A DNA stretch of 64,000 nt. It comes from Maratus speciosus (taxonomy: Eukaryota; Arthropoda; Arachnida; Araneae; Salticidae). Where the stretch lies: positions 1,145,201-1,209,200 of the forward strand of contig CAWVRF010001077.1 in the NCBI GenBank assembly GCA_963932465.1, given 5' to 3'. Positions 10,355 to 22,705 of this stretch are shown piece after piece (positions within the stretch are counted from its first letter, which is position 1; each line of letters starts with the position of its first letter). The notes under the pieces are model-generated. The model had not been told where the DNA came from. It saw nothing but the letters and a program-made list of their open reading frames with translations, and searched no databases. A program made the translations under genes and the position numbers.

Positions 10355-11150
10355 GTGTTTAAAACCCTATTGGAATACACAAGTATTCTTTGAAAATTAT
10401 AACTTTTAATGCTCAACACAAATTTTTGCACTAATAGAAAATATGATGTCGTACTATTTAAACCTTCACTATTTTCTGTAAGAGTTAAAACCTTTCACTA
10501 TTTCTGTTTCAATCAAACCTTTGAAAAAAAAGTATTAAAATAGACTCATCGTGTACGTATTGAGTTTAAAACCTATTTTGAATACACAAGTATTCTTTGA
10601 AAATTATAACTTTTAATGTTCAACACATATTTTTACACTAAAGGAAATATAAGGTTGTACTGTTAAAACCTTCACTATTTTCAGTATGGGTTAAAACCTT
10701 TCACTATTTCTGTTTCAATCAAACCTTTTAAAAGAAAGTATTAAAAAAGACTCAAAGTACGTATTGAGTTTAAATCCTATTTTGAATACACAAGTATTCT
10801 TTGAAAATTATAACTTTTAATGTTCAACACATATTTTTACACTAAAGAAAATATAAGGTTGTACTGTTAAAACCTTCACTATTTTCAGTATGGGTTAAAA
10901 CCTTTCACTATTTCTGTTTCAATCAAACCTTTTAAAAGAAAGTATTAAAAAAGACGCAAAGTACGTATTGAGTTTAAATCCTATTTTGAATACACAAGTA
11001 TTCTTTGAAAATTATAACTTTTAATGCTAAACACATATATTTTTGCATTAATAGAAAATATAATGTTGAACTGATTAAACCTGCACTATTTTCTATATGG
11101 GTTAAACCTTTGAAACTATTCTTTAAAAGAAAGTATTAAAATAGTTAGTT
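10355..11150. repeat. Tandem satellite, about 205-bp unit, about 3.7 copies
   Basis: The landmark GAATACACAAGTATTCTTTG begins at 10373, 10580, 10784 and 10988 (spacing 207, 204 and 204). Units share AAACCTTCACTATTTTC and TTTCAATCAAACC. The first and last units are the most diverged. Non-coding. Confidence 0.92.
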
Positions 11151-12684
11151 TAAACTGTTTCATTTATTAAAAGAGTCTGTTAATAATAATAATGAAGCAT
11201 GTTATTGTTTAAACATTCTTTTAATAATTAGATAAAATACAATTGTTAATAGATTATTTTGTTCAAACACCCTTCTCGAAAAATATATTTTCAAACAATG
11301 TGATTTGTTTAACATATTATTTCTAACAACAAAACTAAAAATATGTCATTGAAGTTAGCCATTTACTTTTTTCTAAATTAAAACTGATTCAAAATTCATT
11401 GTTAAAAGCGATTTTTGTCACGTAGCAATCAGATTTCTCTCACTCATATGTTTGATAATTTAGTTAAAGACATCTACTTTGTCAACACATCACAACCATC
11501 GTATATATCATTTTCAATATATAATCACATCTATTATATACATCACGACCAGTGCAACATAAATCAGTCGATTCCTATGTATGTATGTTAGTTTTCATCC
11601 TTTCAACAGCAGAGATGTTCATCATACGTTTTCAATAACTTAAATGTAAGTGTGACTACTAATTTTTGCTTTTTTGCTAATAGGTAATAAACCCTTTATT
11701 ATCAGTTGAAACTAATGCACGTTCTTTGATTAGAAAAATTTGTTAAAACAATGGAACATAAATTATTTTTTTAGTTAAATAAAATTTTGAAACGAGATAT
11801 GGAAAAAATATCCTAAATTAGTAAAGTATTTTATCTTCAGTTCGAATCAAAGTAAAAAACTTTCCTAAGAAAGTTTTTTTTCAAAGTCAATTTCAGTAGT
11901 CAATTTCAGTATTACAGAAATCATAATGTTAGAACCATTTTGTTCCTGCACCTTTATAATTTCGAATGTTTTTACAAACTTCTATTCGTGTACTTGCATC
12001 TCGAAACTAGCAGCCATGTCAAATTCCAAGTTTCTGTGCTTAACAGTTCCATAGAAATCATAATTTTGAATGATTTCCTCTTGTCACCTTTTAAAATATT
12101 GATTTCTTTTTTTCTCTTTTTAATTATTTGTAACGAGCATTTGTATATTAAGTAACCAACCGCCATTCTTAGTTTCTAGTCTTTAATATCCCAAAAATCA
12201 TAGCTGAATCCTAGAACACGCAAGACTTGAATTTTGTCAGGCGATAAATCATTTATTTTTTCAATATCACTTTTTTCTGCATATTTGGCTATGCTTAAGT
12301 GAAAATATTATATTAACTACATTGATAATGAAACTTGAGATTGCAACTGAACTCATAATGGTTTGTACTAGAACGAGTTTTCCAGAATAGAGTGAAAAAC
12401 TAGCCACAAGTTAGTGGTCTACGTCATATGCCCTGCTATTGGGCATAAAATGTAGTCTGCAATTAATAACACTAATGTTGATTTTGTGTTATTCAATTAT
12501 TTTTCCTTTTTAATTCCTGAGTTTTTTCCATATATAAATGCTGTTTGTATACTCAATATAAAAAAAACACGTGATGGAACTCAAAATAAACACGGGATAC
12601 ATAATTACACTTGATTAACTTAGAGCTGAATTGTTTTTGCTCATATCAAAAGGTTATGTGATTGAAATGTAGCCTTCAGATTTG
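11151..12684. other. AT-rich, no supported feature
   Basis: About 1.5 kb without convincing coding sequence. The short opposed frames near 11940-12166 have no recognisable domain and lie in low-complexity DNA. Confidence 0.4.
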
Positions 12685-12765
12685 TTCAGGATTGCTCAGT
12701 TGGCAGAGCATTGGTAGCTTTACCCAAAGATCCCTGATTCAAATCCTGATCTGGATACTTTTTCA
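12685..12765 (+). mobile_element. tRNA-derived SINE head or tRNA relic
   Basis: Shows an A-box-like GCTCAGTTGGCAGAGCATTGG, with a four-base D stem GCTC/GAGC, and a B-box-like GATTCAAATCC, at tRNA spacing. The anticodon and T stems carry mismatches, so it is not a working tRNA gene. A possible SINE body may continue toward 12965, but no target duplication was found. Confidence 0.55.
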
Positions 12766-12965
12766 CTCAGTTATAAAATTATTAACTCAAAAACCTACTT
12801 TGTAAATTGGTTTGCTCCTAAATAATATATTTTTTTCAAACTGTCGAGGAATTCTTAGGCAAGTGCAGAGAAGGGGCCGGCACCTGGAAAATCTAAACCC
12901 CTGCACATTGAAGCTATGAATGAGACGCCAGGTGTCAGGTTCAAGAAACCGCCAAAGGCCCAATA

Positions 12966-13842
12966 TATGCGTATATATTTTTAAAAAGTAATTTTAATGG
13001 TTTAACAATTTTGCATTTTCTATAACTTTTATATTAAGAGTGTTCTCAGGTTTAAAATTTCCATTGTTCAGTAATGCGTTTCTTTCTCGAAAATTCATGA
13101 AATCTTTTTATATGAATGAGTTGGAACTTTCAGGCTGCGAAACAGGAAAATTTAATGCTATATGTGTTAAAGAATTGAACCTTTTTAATTTTCATTTAAC
13201 CATAGTACATTCTTGAAATATAATTGTCTATTCCCTGATGTGACCTTTCAGTGACTAGCCCCCCTTTCAGTGACCAGCATATCTTTAAAATTGGCTTAAA
13301 ATGTTTTGCATACCAATATTTTCTGAAATATCACTTGCATTTGTCCAGAAGCAGAATTTTCAGCGTCAGTCTGCAGCAAACTAAAATTAATCTATGACCT
13401 AACAGTGCTAGACTAAGTCTACTATCATAAAAAATAACTTCAGAAACCCATAAAATAAGCAAAATTTGCATTTAGAAATAAATTAATATTAGAAATAAAG
13501 AAAATATAATAAAAGGATACAAAAAATACCACAAATCTAGAGACTAAAAGTAAATTTCAGCTATTTTTTTAAGCCTAGCATTTCTTTTTAACCTGGTGGA
13601 TTAATCTGCAAGGTTTAAAATAATCTGACGCCCGCTGCCATGCTGCACTGTTTCTGCTACTGGTTGCATTTGTAAGAAATTCAGAAACACTGTTTTCCAG
13701 GCATAATTTAAATTAGATTACCATTAGCAAGTGTCATGCATTTATGAATGTTTGCTTTTTATCCATTTATTATACTGTCTAGAAAACGTTAAATTATAAG
13801 CTTATTACAATTTTCTCAATGAATTTCCAACATAGAATTATT
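12966..13842. other. AT-rich, weak repeat similarity only
   Basis: Near 13035-13115 a GAGTGTTCTCAGG..AAAATTCATGAAA stretch weakly resembles the dispersed repeat at 17885 and 23296. No gene recognised. Confidence 0.4.
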
Positions 13843-14280
13843 CAGTAGCGCTCAAAAGTATTTTGACAACCTTATATTCTCTCTTATTTTATTTAATATA
13901 AAAATGTAAAAGAAAATATATTCCCTATAATTGAGAACACTATGACTGCACTTATTCAAATGTATAAAGTTTCAACTTGTTTGTTTACATTCGGCGCCAC
14001 CGAAGAAATATGACTCCGCCTTAGCTCAAAAGTATTTTGACAATTAGTTTGCATTTAATTGTTGAAGGTGTCAGTGGCGCTATAGCTTCGATTAATGTTT
14101 ATATTGACTTATTGTGATTAATTTTAAGGATCAGGAATGCTGAAATGTAAAAAATATTGAAGTGATTCAAGAAAAGCCGCTGTGAATGCACTTAAGAAAG
14201 GTAGACTGCAAGCAGAATTAGCTCGTTCTTTTAACGTGTCTCGGCAACTTGTTATTACATGGAATAAATTTTTTCCAGCG
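13843..14280 (+). mobile_element. 5' end of a Tc1-like transposon with repeated terminal motif
   Basis: Begins CAGTAGCGCTCAAAAGTATT, a Tc1-type end. The motif GCTCAAAAGTATTTTGACAA occurs at about 13850 and again at about 14026, some 176 bp inward. That is the inverted-repeat/direct-repeat arrangement of several Tc1-family transposons. A transposase N-terminus follows. The element is cut near 14280, where a hAT-like end begins, and no 3' end is present. Confidence 0.65.
14137..14280 (+). pseudogene. Tc1-type transposase N-terminal fragment
   Basis: About 48 codons of the DNA-binding part of a Tc1/mariner-superfamily transposase. A helix-turn-helix-like stretch, ELARSFNVSRQLVITWNKFF, is visible. 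A TGA stop interrupts the frame after seven codons (14158-14160), and the frame ends where foreign sequence begins, so the catalytic DDE domain is missing. Binding of terminal repeats is the family role; this copy is not functional. Confidence 0.65.
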
Positions 14281-14440
14281 TTGGGTATGAACGCGTTCAT
14301 TGAACGAAAACTCACGAACTTAGTTCACATTCTGTGAACTTTGAGTTGAACTTGACTCACTTTTTGATAAACGAACGTGAACTGAACGAAAGCTCAAAAA
14401 ATCCGTGAGTTTGAACGAAATTTACAACTCAAACTCAATT
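14276..14440 (+). mobile_element. hAT-like terminal fragment rich in GAACG/GTTC
   Basis: Begins near CAGCGTTGGGTATGAACG and contains many short GAAC/GTTC and GTGAAC motifs on both strands, as in subterminal transposase-binding regions of hAT elements. It interrupts the Tc1-like fragment. The other end and the target duplication were not found. Confidence 0.4.
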
Positions 14441-14925
14441 TTTTTCATAACTTATTTTTTAAATTTTCTAGCCGTTAAGAACACGGTTTTCCCATTCAAA
14501 TGCTATTTAGAGGTCTAAACGAACTCGGGACGGGTCGAGTTTGATCATCAGTTTTTCTGGGTCGTGCCCCGGCCTTGCTTTCTCCGGAGGCTCGGGTCGG
14601 GCCGAGCCGGATTTATTTCTGAGCCTGTGCTTTATTCTTCCTAGAAGTCTGCACCGACAGAAATTTTCTGGTCTTGTCGCCCCTGCTTGTATGAAAATTA
14701 TTGCCCCTTCTCAGTATGACTCGTGCAAAAATCTGTAAGGAACAACCTACCTTGGGTCAACAATTTTTTCCGAAAATGCATATATTTTTAAATTACCATT
14801 ATTCTACAATTAAAATTGTCTTTAAAGTATAGTAGTACATATACATTTCAAGGGGGGGGGGGATACAGTACTGTAAAATCTGTTATAAGAATCTGTGCAT
14901 GACAAGACTTTGTCCCCTATGTTGG

Positions 14926-15010
14926 AATTTCTGAAAATTTTTTGCAGATCTACACCGATCATGACCCCTAGAACCCAAAACCACCCTCACTAAAAAAACT
15001 ATATACATAT
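14926..15010 (-). repeat. Repeat related to 21239-21365
   Basis: Contains CGATCATGACCCCTAGAACC followed by AAACCACCCTC and an AT run. This is the reverse complement of the sequence beside the TA microsatellite at 21240-21320. Confidence 0.6.
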
Positions 15011-15164
15011 ATCTAACTTTATTCTGGACACGATGACTTCCATAATTCTGCACAAATCTCTTTCAAACTAATACAAAAATCAAGGGGCATAAAATCTCGG
15101 TCAGTTCGTTAATGGGCAAAATCGGACCAAGGGGATGGAAATAGGAAGGGGTTTTGTGAAAACA

Positions 15165-15640
15165 GAAAAAACCCCATAACTTCTTAATGTTTGTACATAT
15201 CAAATCAGTTTAAAGTTTTTATTACTTCTAAAAATTGGGCCAAAAATTTATGCATCACAGATTTTTGATAAAATTAAAAATGGGCTCAAGGGGCGCAAAA
15301 ATAGGGTTTTAGGGAGAAAAAAATTCATAACTTCGCCAATCCTTAAGATATAAAATCCAATTAAATTTATTATAAATCTTCTTAATATTATCTAAACTTT
15401 TATATTGACAAGTTTTCATAGAACCAATTCGCACCGCAAAAAAATTAAAAATGAAAACAAAAAGGGGGAGTTGAAGAAGAAATAATCCACAACTTCGTCA
15501 ATTCACAAAATATAAAATTCGCATGCATTTATTATATATCTTCTTAATATTGTCTACAACATTTATATTGACAAGTTTTTAATAGGACCAATTCTTACAG
15601 CAAAAACAAATTAAAAATACATAGCGGTTGAAGAAAAAAA
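15165..15640. repeat. Diverged tandem repeat, about 155-160 bp, three units
   Basis: Units begin with ATAACTTC-like sequence near 15176, 15330 and 15489. They share TTCTTAATATT, TATATTGACAAGTTTT and CCAATTC. Strongly diverged. Confidence 0.65.
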
Positions 15641-17455
15641 TCATCGTATTAATTCTGTATTCAAATCCAAACTGCTTGTTTTTTGACTCGTTTTTAAATT
15701 CATTTTTGCTCTCAAACGCATCCAATTTGTTGATTCTCTTATTCAAAAACTAATATATAATGTACCGTAATGATCGATTTTTTGATACAGGCAGAATGTA
15801 TTTCAAAAAAATGATGTCAAAGTGTGCATTTTGAACCGAATTTCCCGAAACGATTGTGTTAGAAATGAAAAATATTGTCTACTGAGAAAATAATTGTTTA
15901 TAAATCAAGTTTTAATTAATTGAACGAAAAATAAAAACACAGGACGCTGTTAAATCTCTTCAAATAATCGCGTCAGCAAGTGTCATATTTTTTCTATTAA
16001 AAATGAATCTGAAAATGTGCCTGAAAATTTCGAGTTGTTGAGCATGGAAAAGTATTTTTTTTTTCTCTCTTCTTAATACCGCCTTAGCATGATTCTGATA
16101 AAACCAGCTCTTATATAAAAATGAAATCAAAACTCGTCAAAAGCGACCAGATAAAATTGTTAAAGTGAGTTTATCTCTAATCATGATTTAGTTTTTGTTG
16201 GTGTAATTAGTATACTTAACTTCGAAATCTACCTCCGCCTGTAGGCCGGGCCGGCAGGGATTTTTTCTTTTTCTACATAGTCGTGACAGGACGAAATTGG
16301 TCTTAATCGTTCTCAGAATGTATAGGGCAGGCATTATGTTTTGTAAAAGTATTAAGAGCGATAATAAATTTCTGTTAACAGTGCTTTTGGAAAAGTTACA
16401 TGGTACCTTAAGATGGTCCTCAAATTCACTGCTCAACAATGCGAAACTTTCCGATATATTTTCTGCCTCATTTTTAACTGTAAAGGCATAAATTGAAAGG
16501 CCTGACATTGACGAGATTTGGAATCGAATAGCGTTTTTCATTTTTGATAAATTTCTTAGAGATATAAGAGATTGTTGTCACGAGACTTTATGTTTTTAGC
16601 CGCTCCCGAAAATTCGATTTAAAACGCTAACTTTGGCAGTATTTTCTCAAAAATATATTGCGTTTATATTAAAAATAAATAAAAATAAATAAAAAATTAT
16701 TCATTTACATAGTTTCTGAATAAGAATACCTGCCAATCTTACGTTTTTCCGAAAAGAAATTAATTCAGAAATGTGTCTGAATGTAGCTCCTTTGTATTTG
16801 AGAAAAGCCTTAAAATGACAGAGAAATATTTTTATAAATCTACTTGTCATTATGTAGCTTCAAAAGTTACCATGTTTTTAACCATTTATTCTAAACTACA
16901 TTAATTTTTTAATGAATTATTGTTTGAATTTCGAAACGTCTAAGACCGTAAGTAATCATTAATGTTACAATTGTACGTTTTCTGTTTTGCGAACACATAA
17001 TAATCTAAAATATACTGTAAAATGTCTCCTCCCCCCATAAATACGCATGTAGTATATTCATTAAAATAATATTAATTATTAATTGTATGTCGAGAAAAAA
17101 ATGGATTTTTTGTAGAAATTGAGCCGGGCCTGTTTTCACTGATTTTTGTACGGGCCGGCCGAGCCAAGAACTGTAAAAATGTAAACGGGCCGGCCGGGCT
17201 CGGGTCGAACTTTTAATTTTTACACCGGGCCGGCCAAGATAGCTTTCGTTCGGATCAGGCCCGGGCATGGAAATTGCGGCCCGTGCAGACCTCTAAGTTA
17301 CTTTTAAGGGGCTAAAAAAATCGAAATTAAAAGGATGAAACGAGCAAAAAACGTTCTAAAATCGTTCTAAATGCGATTTCTATGGAATTGTTAAGGACAG
17401 AAATTTGAAATGTAAGCTAAAAAGTTCGAAAATATGCGATGCACGCGCAGAATAG

Positions 17456-17458
<3 letters not shown>

Positions 17459-17499
<41 letters not shown>
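17459..17499. repeat. Poly-T tract (about 40 nt)
   Basis: Uninterrupted T run; a second homopolymer (A) follows at about 17522-17540. May be a retrotransposed tail or simple slippage. Confidence 0.9.
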
Positions 17500-17500
<1 letters not shown>

Positions 17501-17884
17501 ACATTTAAAATGGTGTAGCAAGAAAAAAAAAAAAAAAAAAATCTGAATTGCGAATTTTGTGATGCTAAAGGAAATAGAAATTAAAAATTTCTAATGGGGG
17601 TTACTTTTAAGATAAAAATGCTCTCTACGAATGATTTCTAAAAAAATTCAAAATTTAAAAGCGTGAAATGAGTAGAAAATGTTCTAAAGACTTTTTAAAT
17701 TACGGTTTTTATATGAAATCGTTAAGGGTAGAAACTTGAAATTTTACATGGCTACTACATTTATGATGCAATTGCAGGCACAGAACAGTTTTTAAAAAAA
17801 TTCAAAGGAGCGCAGGAGAAAAAACGTTCTAAACTTACCATTTTCGTGATACTGAACTGACGAAAAACTCGAAATTTGACATAT

Positions 17885-18345
17885 GCCGGCTACTTTTAAG
17901 GGTGTTCTCAAATCCAAAAGGGCAACTTTCTGACATAAGTTTTAATTTATTTTTGTTCGAAAATGCATGAAACAAGCTGGTGATGTTATTCCGAAACTAT
18001 GTCATTGAGCTGTTTTTTTCATTTTTCGCAAAAGGAATAAATCTTTCAGAAAAGAGTGTCAAAGTGGGCGTTTTGATCTGAATTTCCGCGCGAAGGAAGA
18101 AAGAGAGAGAAAGAAAGAGCACTCAAGAGCGGGCGAAAAACGTGTTTGCCACGTGATCGAATTCGCTTATAACTCAATAGGTAATGGATGAATCCAAAAA
18201 TGGAAAAAACTGTTCCATTCCAAATCGCTTCCATGGCCAGGGTTTCCAATTTTATATCTTTCCGTTAAAAAATTAATATGTAAGTATGTCAAAATTTTGC
18301 GCTTATTGAGCAGAGCAGTTAAGAACAGCCTTAAGATACAAATGT
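17885..18345 (+). repeat. Dispersed repeat, copy 1 (about 450 bp)
   Basis: Matches 23296-23715 in direct orientation over its whole length. Shared landmarks are GGTGTTCTCAAATC, AAAGGGCAACTTTCTG, GTGTCAAAGTGGGCG, CAAGAGCGGGCGAAAAAC and CTTATAACTCAATAGGTAAT. This copy has an extra purine-rich insertion near 18095-18120. Non-coding; class unknown. Confidence 0.85.
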
Positions 18346-18460
18346 TCTCTAAAAATGGTTTCTAAAAAAAAAAAATCAAAATTAAAATGATGAAATGAGC
18401 AGAAAACGTTTTAAAAACGTTCTAAATTACGATTTCTATGAAATTTTACATAAAATTTAT

Positions 18461-19015
18461 TAATTAACTAATTTTACATTAATTTCAAATGCAAAAATAT
18501 TACTTGGCATATTTCAACAACTACGCGTGCAAAGCCAAGGGTTTTGCTAGTTAATGATAACTAAAGATGCATCGCATTTATAGGGGAGGGGAACGTTTCT
18601 TAATTATTTTACAACTGATTGAAATTAACCGTTTTTGCTGGTAAATTTATTGCGTCATAGACATTGAGGTTGTCAAGCGGATAAAATGTAAAATTTCAGA
18701 ATACCCAGGAGTAAATCATTTCTTGACAAAATTCGATCAAAGTTTAATAACCACCTTTTAAATTAAACCTGTTTGTAAAGCTGAATCTGATTCAATTAAA
18801 GGAAATGGCGTTGGTTCAAAGAAACTACAATAAACCTTATGTTCTTAAATCTATAAAAATGACTGATTCGATTATGCAGCGATTCGAATAAGAGGCGGAT
18901 TTCCCTACTTTTTCCTTGTAGGGACCCGTGAAACCTGTCACTGGTCCTGGGTTCTTGTGTTTCTATGGTCATTTCCCGCCAAAAATTACTATCTTCTTGT
19001 AACCCATCTCCTCTA
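18461..19015. other. No supported feature
   Basis: AT-rich sequence with no coding frame or repeat end recognised. Confidence 0.4.
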
Positions 19016-19187
19016 CAGTTACAACTAGGGCTCCTATAATACAGGCTGAATCGTCAAGCATTTTGTTTCCCACTTAGACCAATGAGCGATTGTTGCCCAC
19101 GCGACGTGGCCAATCATTCTTCTGCTACCGGCAATTAAATGGCGGCGTGAGTCAGCCCGGATTACAGGAGCCTTAGTTACAACAAGT
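19016..19187. mobile_element. Short inverted-repeat element (MITE-like)
   Basis: Ends GTTACAACTAGGGCTCCT and AGGAGCCTTAGTTACAAC form an inverted repeat of about 35 bp that continues inward as CAGGCTGA/TCAGCCCGG. The core contains CCAATGAGCG and GACGTGGCCAATCA. The sequence at 19188-19225 recurs in inverted form at 22040-22095 as if flanking an empty site. Confidence 0.6.
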
Positions 19188-19814
19188 AGCGGATAGGGAC
19201 AGCTTAATGCAACAATGTTAAAACTTCGACTGCATAACGATATGGGGGAAAAATCCAAAAATCCCTAGCCGGCTTTGGCACATCGTTTTGATTGTGTTGG
19301 TGTTCGTTTGTACTTGGTACTTTAATTATCCATGCGTTTTATATTTCATTGTGTGTTTATATTTTATTTTTTCTCATATTTTTATTATAATTTAAGATGT
19401 TAATACTTGAAGAGAATGCATTATAATGATTAATATTCTAATGTTAAAAAGTTTATAAGATGCTCTCATTATACATTTGCTATAAAATAGGAACTGAAAA
19501 AAATCATAAAATTAAAATATGTTTAGTTCAACGTAATAATTTTTAAAAAGTCCTTCCGGCCAGTGCCGGGAGGAAGAGGTAGCTTTCAAATACCTTATTT
19601 TAAAAAAGCCAACTTATATTATTCAAATACACGAAGCTCAATTTAGTGGAAACCGAATATAGGAGATTCAATACTAATTTTTATCAATACTAAATCATTA
19701 TGAATGAGAATTGCACGAAATTCGTCAGCTTTATCCAAGCTGCTTTTATTTAAAGTAACTTATATTTGGCTGAGATGTTGATGTATACTATCCACATGCT
19801 TTCTCACATGGAAA

Positions 19815-21165
19815 TAGGCGAATACGTGTGTTATCGCGTGACAAATACAAGATCGTTTCAAAATGTTAGCCATACTAGAAATTCAAAGTGCTATAATTCA
19901 ACCATTTTTTAAGATATAAACAAAAGAACAAATTTTCAGAAACAAAATCTGCTCCGGAATCTTTGTATCAAGGCCAAACACATAAAAAAATCTTTCTCAT
20001 TTTCCATTTTTTTAATACCTCATTTTAAATTTTAAATTTAATTTTTTTTAAATGGCAACCCTTTTGAAACAAGATGGCGAATAAAGCTGGCCAACGAACT
20101 CGGTCGAGACATTGGTATGTACTATGTACAGACCAAGTAACATCCAAATCGGTTCATAAATACGCTTGTTATCGCGTGACAAATATCAGGTCGTTTTAAA
20201 ATGTCAGCCACAATAGAAATTCAAAACGCTATAACTCAGCCATTTTTTTAGATATAGACAAAACAAAAACTGTTCCGGGATCTTTGTATTAAGGTGAAAC
20301 ACATACAAAAAAAATCTTTTTCATTTTCTAATATTTTGGTATCTTGCTCATTTTAAATTATAAATTTTTTAAATTGCCGCCATTTTGAAACAAGATGGCT
20401 GATGAAGCTGGCCAACGAACTCGGTCGAGATATTTGTATGTACTATGTACACATTAAAGTACATCCAAATCGGTTCATAAATACGCCTGTTATCACGTGA
20501 CAAATATCGGGACGTTTCAAAATGTCAGCCACGCTAGAAATTCAAAATGCTATAACTCAGCCATTTTTGAGATATAGACGAAACAAAAACTGCTCCCGAA
20601 CCTTTGTATCAAGGTCAAATACATAAAAAAATATATTTTTTCAATTTTCAATTTTTTGGTACCACATTTCAAATTTAAATTTTTCTTAAAAATTTAAATG
20701 GCTGCCATTTTTAAACAAGATGGCGGATGAAGCTGGCCAACGAACTCGGTCGAGACATTGGTATGTACTATGTACAAACGAAGTTACATCCAAATCGGTT
20801 CATAAATACGCCTTTTATCGCGTGACAAAATTCAGGACGTTTCAAAATGTCAGCCACGCTAGAAATTCAAAATGCTATAACTCAGCCATTTTTTAAGATA
20901 TAGACGAAACAAAAACTGCTCCGGAACCTTTGTATAAAGGTCAAATACATAAGAAAAAAATATTTTTCCATTTTCAATTCTTTGGTACCACATTTCAAAT
21001 TTAAATTTTTGAAGAAAATTTTAAATGGCCGCCATTTTGAAACAAAATGGCGGATGAAGCTGGCCAACGAACTCGGTCGAGACATTGGTATGTACTATGT
21101 ACATACCGAATTACATTGAAATCGGTTCATAAATTCGAGAGTTACAGTATGACAAAGGTCAGATA
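19815..21165. repeat. Tandem satellite, about 325-bp unit, about four copies
   Basis: AAGATGGCGGATGAAGCTGG-like landmarks fall at 20071, 20392, 20717 and 21044 (spacing 321-327). Units also share CAACGAACTCGGTCGAGACA, TATGTACTATGTACA and AATCGGTTCATAAAT. The first unit is partial. The array ends in a TA microsatellite. Confidence 0.92.
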
Positions 21166-21182
21166 TATATATATATATATAT

Positions 21183-21238
<56 letters not shown>
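21164..21238. repeat. (TA)n microsatellite
   Basis: About 75 bp of TA repeats with one GG interruption, directly after the 325-bp satellite. Confidence 0.95.
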
Positions 21239-21240
<2 letters not shown>

Positions 21241-21365
21241 ACTTTTGAACGGAGGGTGGTTTCGGGGTCTGGGGGTCATGATCGATGAAAATATACCAAA
21301 ATTTTTTGAAATCGTTTTCCTCCGAACGGCTGCAATAGGTAGCTTTTTGTAATGAAAGCTACCTA
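21239..21365 (+). repeat. Repeat with GGGGGTCATGATCGATGAAA motif
   Basis: Related in inverted form to 14926-15010. It ends with a small hairpin, GGTAGCTTT..AAAGCTACC, at about 21339-21364. Function unknown. Confidence 0.55.
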
Positions 21366-22029
21366 AAAAATTGAACTGTGCACTCTCAATATGGATTTTT
21401 TTTTTTTTTTTAAACAAAGAAACATCTTAAATTAGGAACAAAGAGAAAACAAATAGTAATAGCTTTTAAATCTTTCTAAAGTAGGGGAAAAAAATTAAGC
21501 CACATTGACGTATTATATATAATAATAGTTTCATATACACAATTATACTTAGGGAACAAGTATGAAATTATGTATATTTTAATTATAGAAGTGTGTGCTA
21601 GTTAAATCATATTTACTGTTTTCTAAAGCCTTGACTGACAGTGAAGTCAAAAGGTTTAGCTGAATATAAGAAATAACAATTTTATTGTATCCCTTGGAAA
21701 CTAATTTTCTTAAAGCTGTAAGAATGCCACATACACATCCCTATCAATTTATTTATATGAAATGAGTTAATTAGTAAATAACATTATTATGACATAAAAG
21801 ATGAACTGCTTTTAAATTTTAAAAGTAAAAGTTGTAGATATTTGTTTACTTATTTAAACATTTCTTACTACAATGTTGGAAAGATTATGTTCTAAAGATT
21901 TCGTTTTTAATATTATTTTCAAATATTTTTGGTAGGTGGCGCCAGTAAAAAAGCAAAAGCTTATTATTATTTTTTTTTCCTGTGCTTCGAACCACGTGTG
22001 AAGAAATCCCTACGAGATTTCCTTCTCCC

Positions 22030-22100
22030 TTCTTCAGGCGCTTTTTTAACATTGTTGCATTAAGCTGTCCCCATCCGCTACTGTTACAACAATGCTGCGT
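22030..22100 (-). repeat. Inverted copy of 19175-19225
   Basis: AACATTGTTGCATTAAGCTG and CCGCTACTGTTACAAC match the reverse complement of the right flank of the MITE-like element at 19016-19187. Confidence 0.6.
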
Positions 22101-22544
22101 AACTGACCTTCGCTGTTCGACCTCCTGTCTAGTAAAATTACAAGTCATTCCTGCGTTTTCTCAGGATTTTATTGCATTTCCATTCTAAAGTTAAATTCGG
22201 TCTGAATGAATGACCGGCGTCCGATCACGGTCGTTAGCCGATTTTTTTTTCTCCCCAGCATTCTTCTTTTTCTTTCCCATCCCCTGGAATTTCTCAGAAG
22301 TCTGATAGTCTGTTAGTCTAGAAGTCACGTAGTCTGTTTCGTTTCGTTTGCATTTCTCCTTTTTTCTTTTTGCTATTTTGCTAGTACAGTTTTTGATTAT
22401 TTTTCAATGTCTTATAAAAAGTTTTAAACTCTTCAAGAAACTTTAAAAACGTTATGATATACAGTACATATACATTTAACGTCTGAATTTAAAAACCAAT
22501 AAAACACCAAATAAAATAAACTAAGACAAACTTGAGCACAGTTA

Positions 22545-22705
22545 AAAAATAAAATTTATAGAGAATATACTTAAAAACAATTAAAAATACAATATGTAAA
22601 CGTTTCTCCAAGCGATGATGCCTTGCGTGTCACTTGGCGAAACGTTTACATATTGTATTTTTAATTGTTTTTAAGTATATTCTCTATAAATTTTATTTTT
22701 TAACA
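22545..22705. mobile_element. Near-perfect palindrome with asymmetric loop
   Basis: Arms of about 65 bp from AAAAAATAAAATTTATAG to CTATAAATTTTATTTTTT close on CGTTTCTCCAAG / CTTGGCGAAACG around a loop GCGATGATGCCTTGCGTGTCA. A DNA fold-back element; no coding sequence. Confidence 0.8.

Larger units (their letters stand above)
14507..17297. mobile_element. Possible hAT-like element with GC-rich inverted ends
   Basis: The left end starts TTAGAGGTCTAAACGAACTC and is followed by CGGGTCGGGCCGAGCC-like sequence to about 14700. The right end (17105-17297) holds several GGGCCGGCC motifs in the opposite sense and closes with GTGCAGACCTCTAA. Both ends are far richer in GC than the interior. An 8-bp target duplication is not clear, and the interior carries unrelated repeats, so this may be two separate fragments. 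An unclassified minus-strand frame of 117 codons lies at 16188-16541; I recognise no domain in it. Confidence 0.4.
17297..18460. repeat. Family of diverged repeats with AAAACGTTCTAAA motif
   Basis: Three related stretches (about 17297-17420, 17600-17740 and 18335-18450) share a TACTTTTAAG-like start, ATGAAATGAGCAGAAAACGTT and TTACGATTTCTATGAAAT. A dispersed repeat (17885-18345) lies between the second and third. Confidence 0.6.

Noticed and set aside
16188..16541. 117-codon minus-strand frame
   Set aside because: Longest unexplained frame between hAT-like ends, but no motif, no transposase signature, and a plus-strand frame overlaps it; kept only as a note in the enclosing feature.
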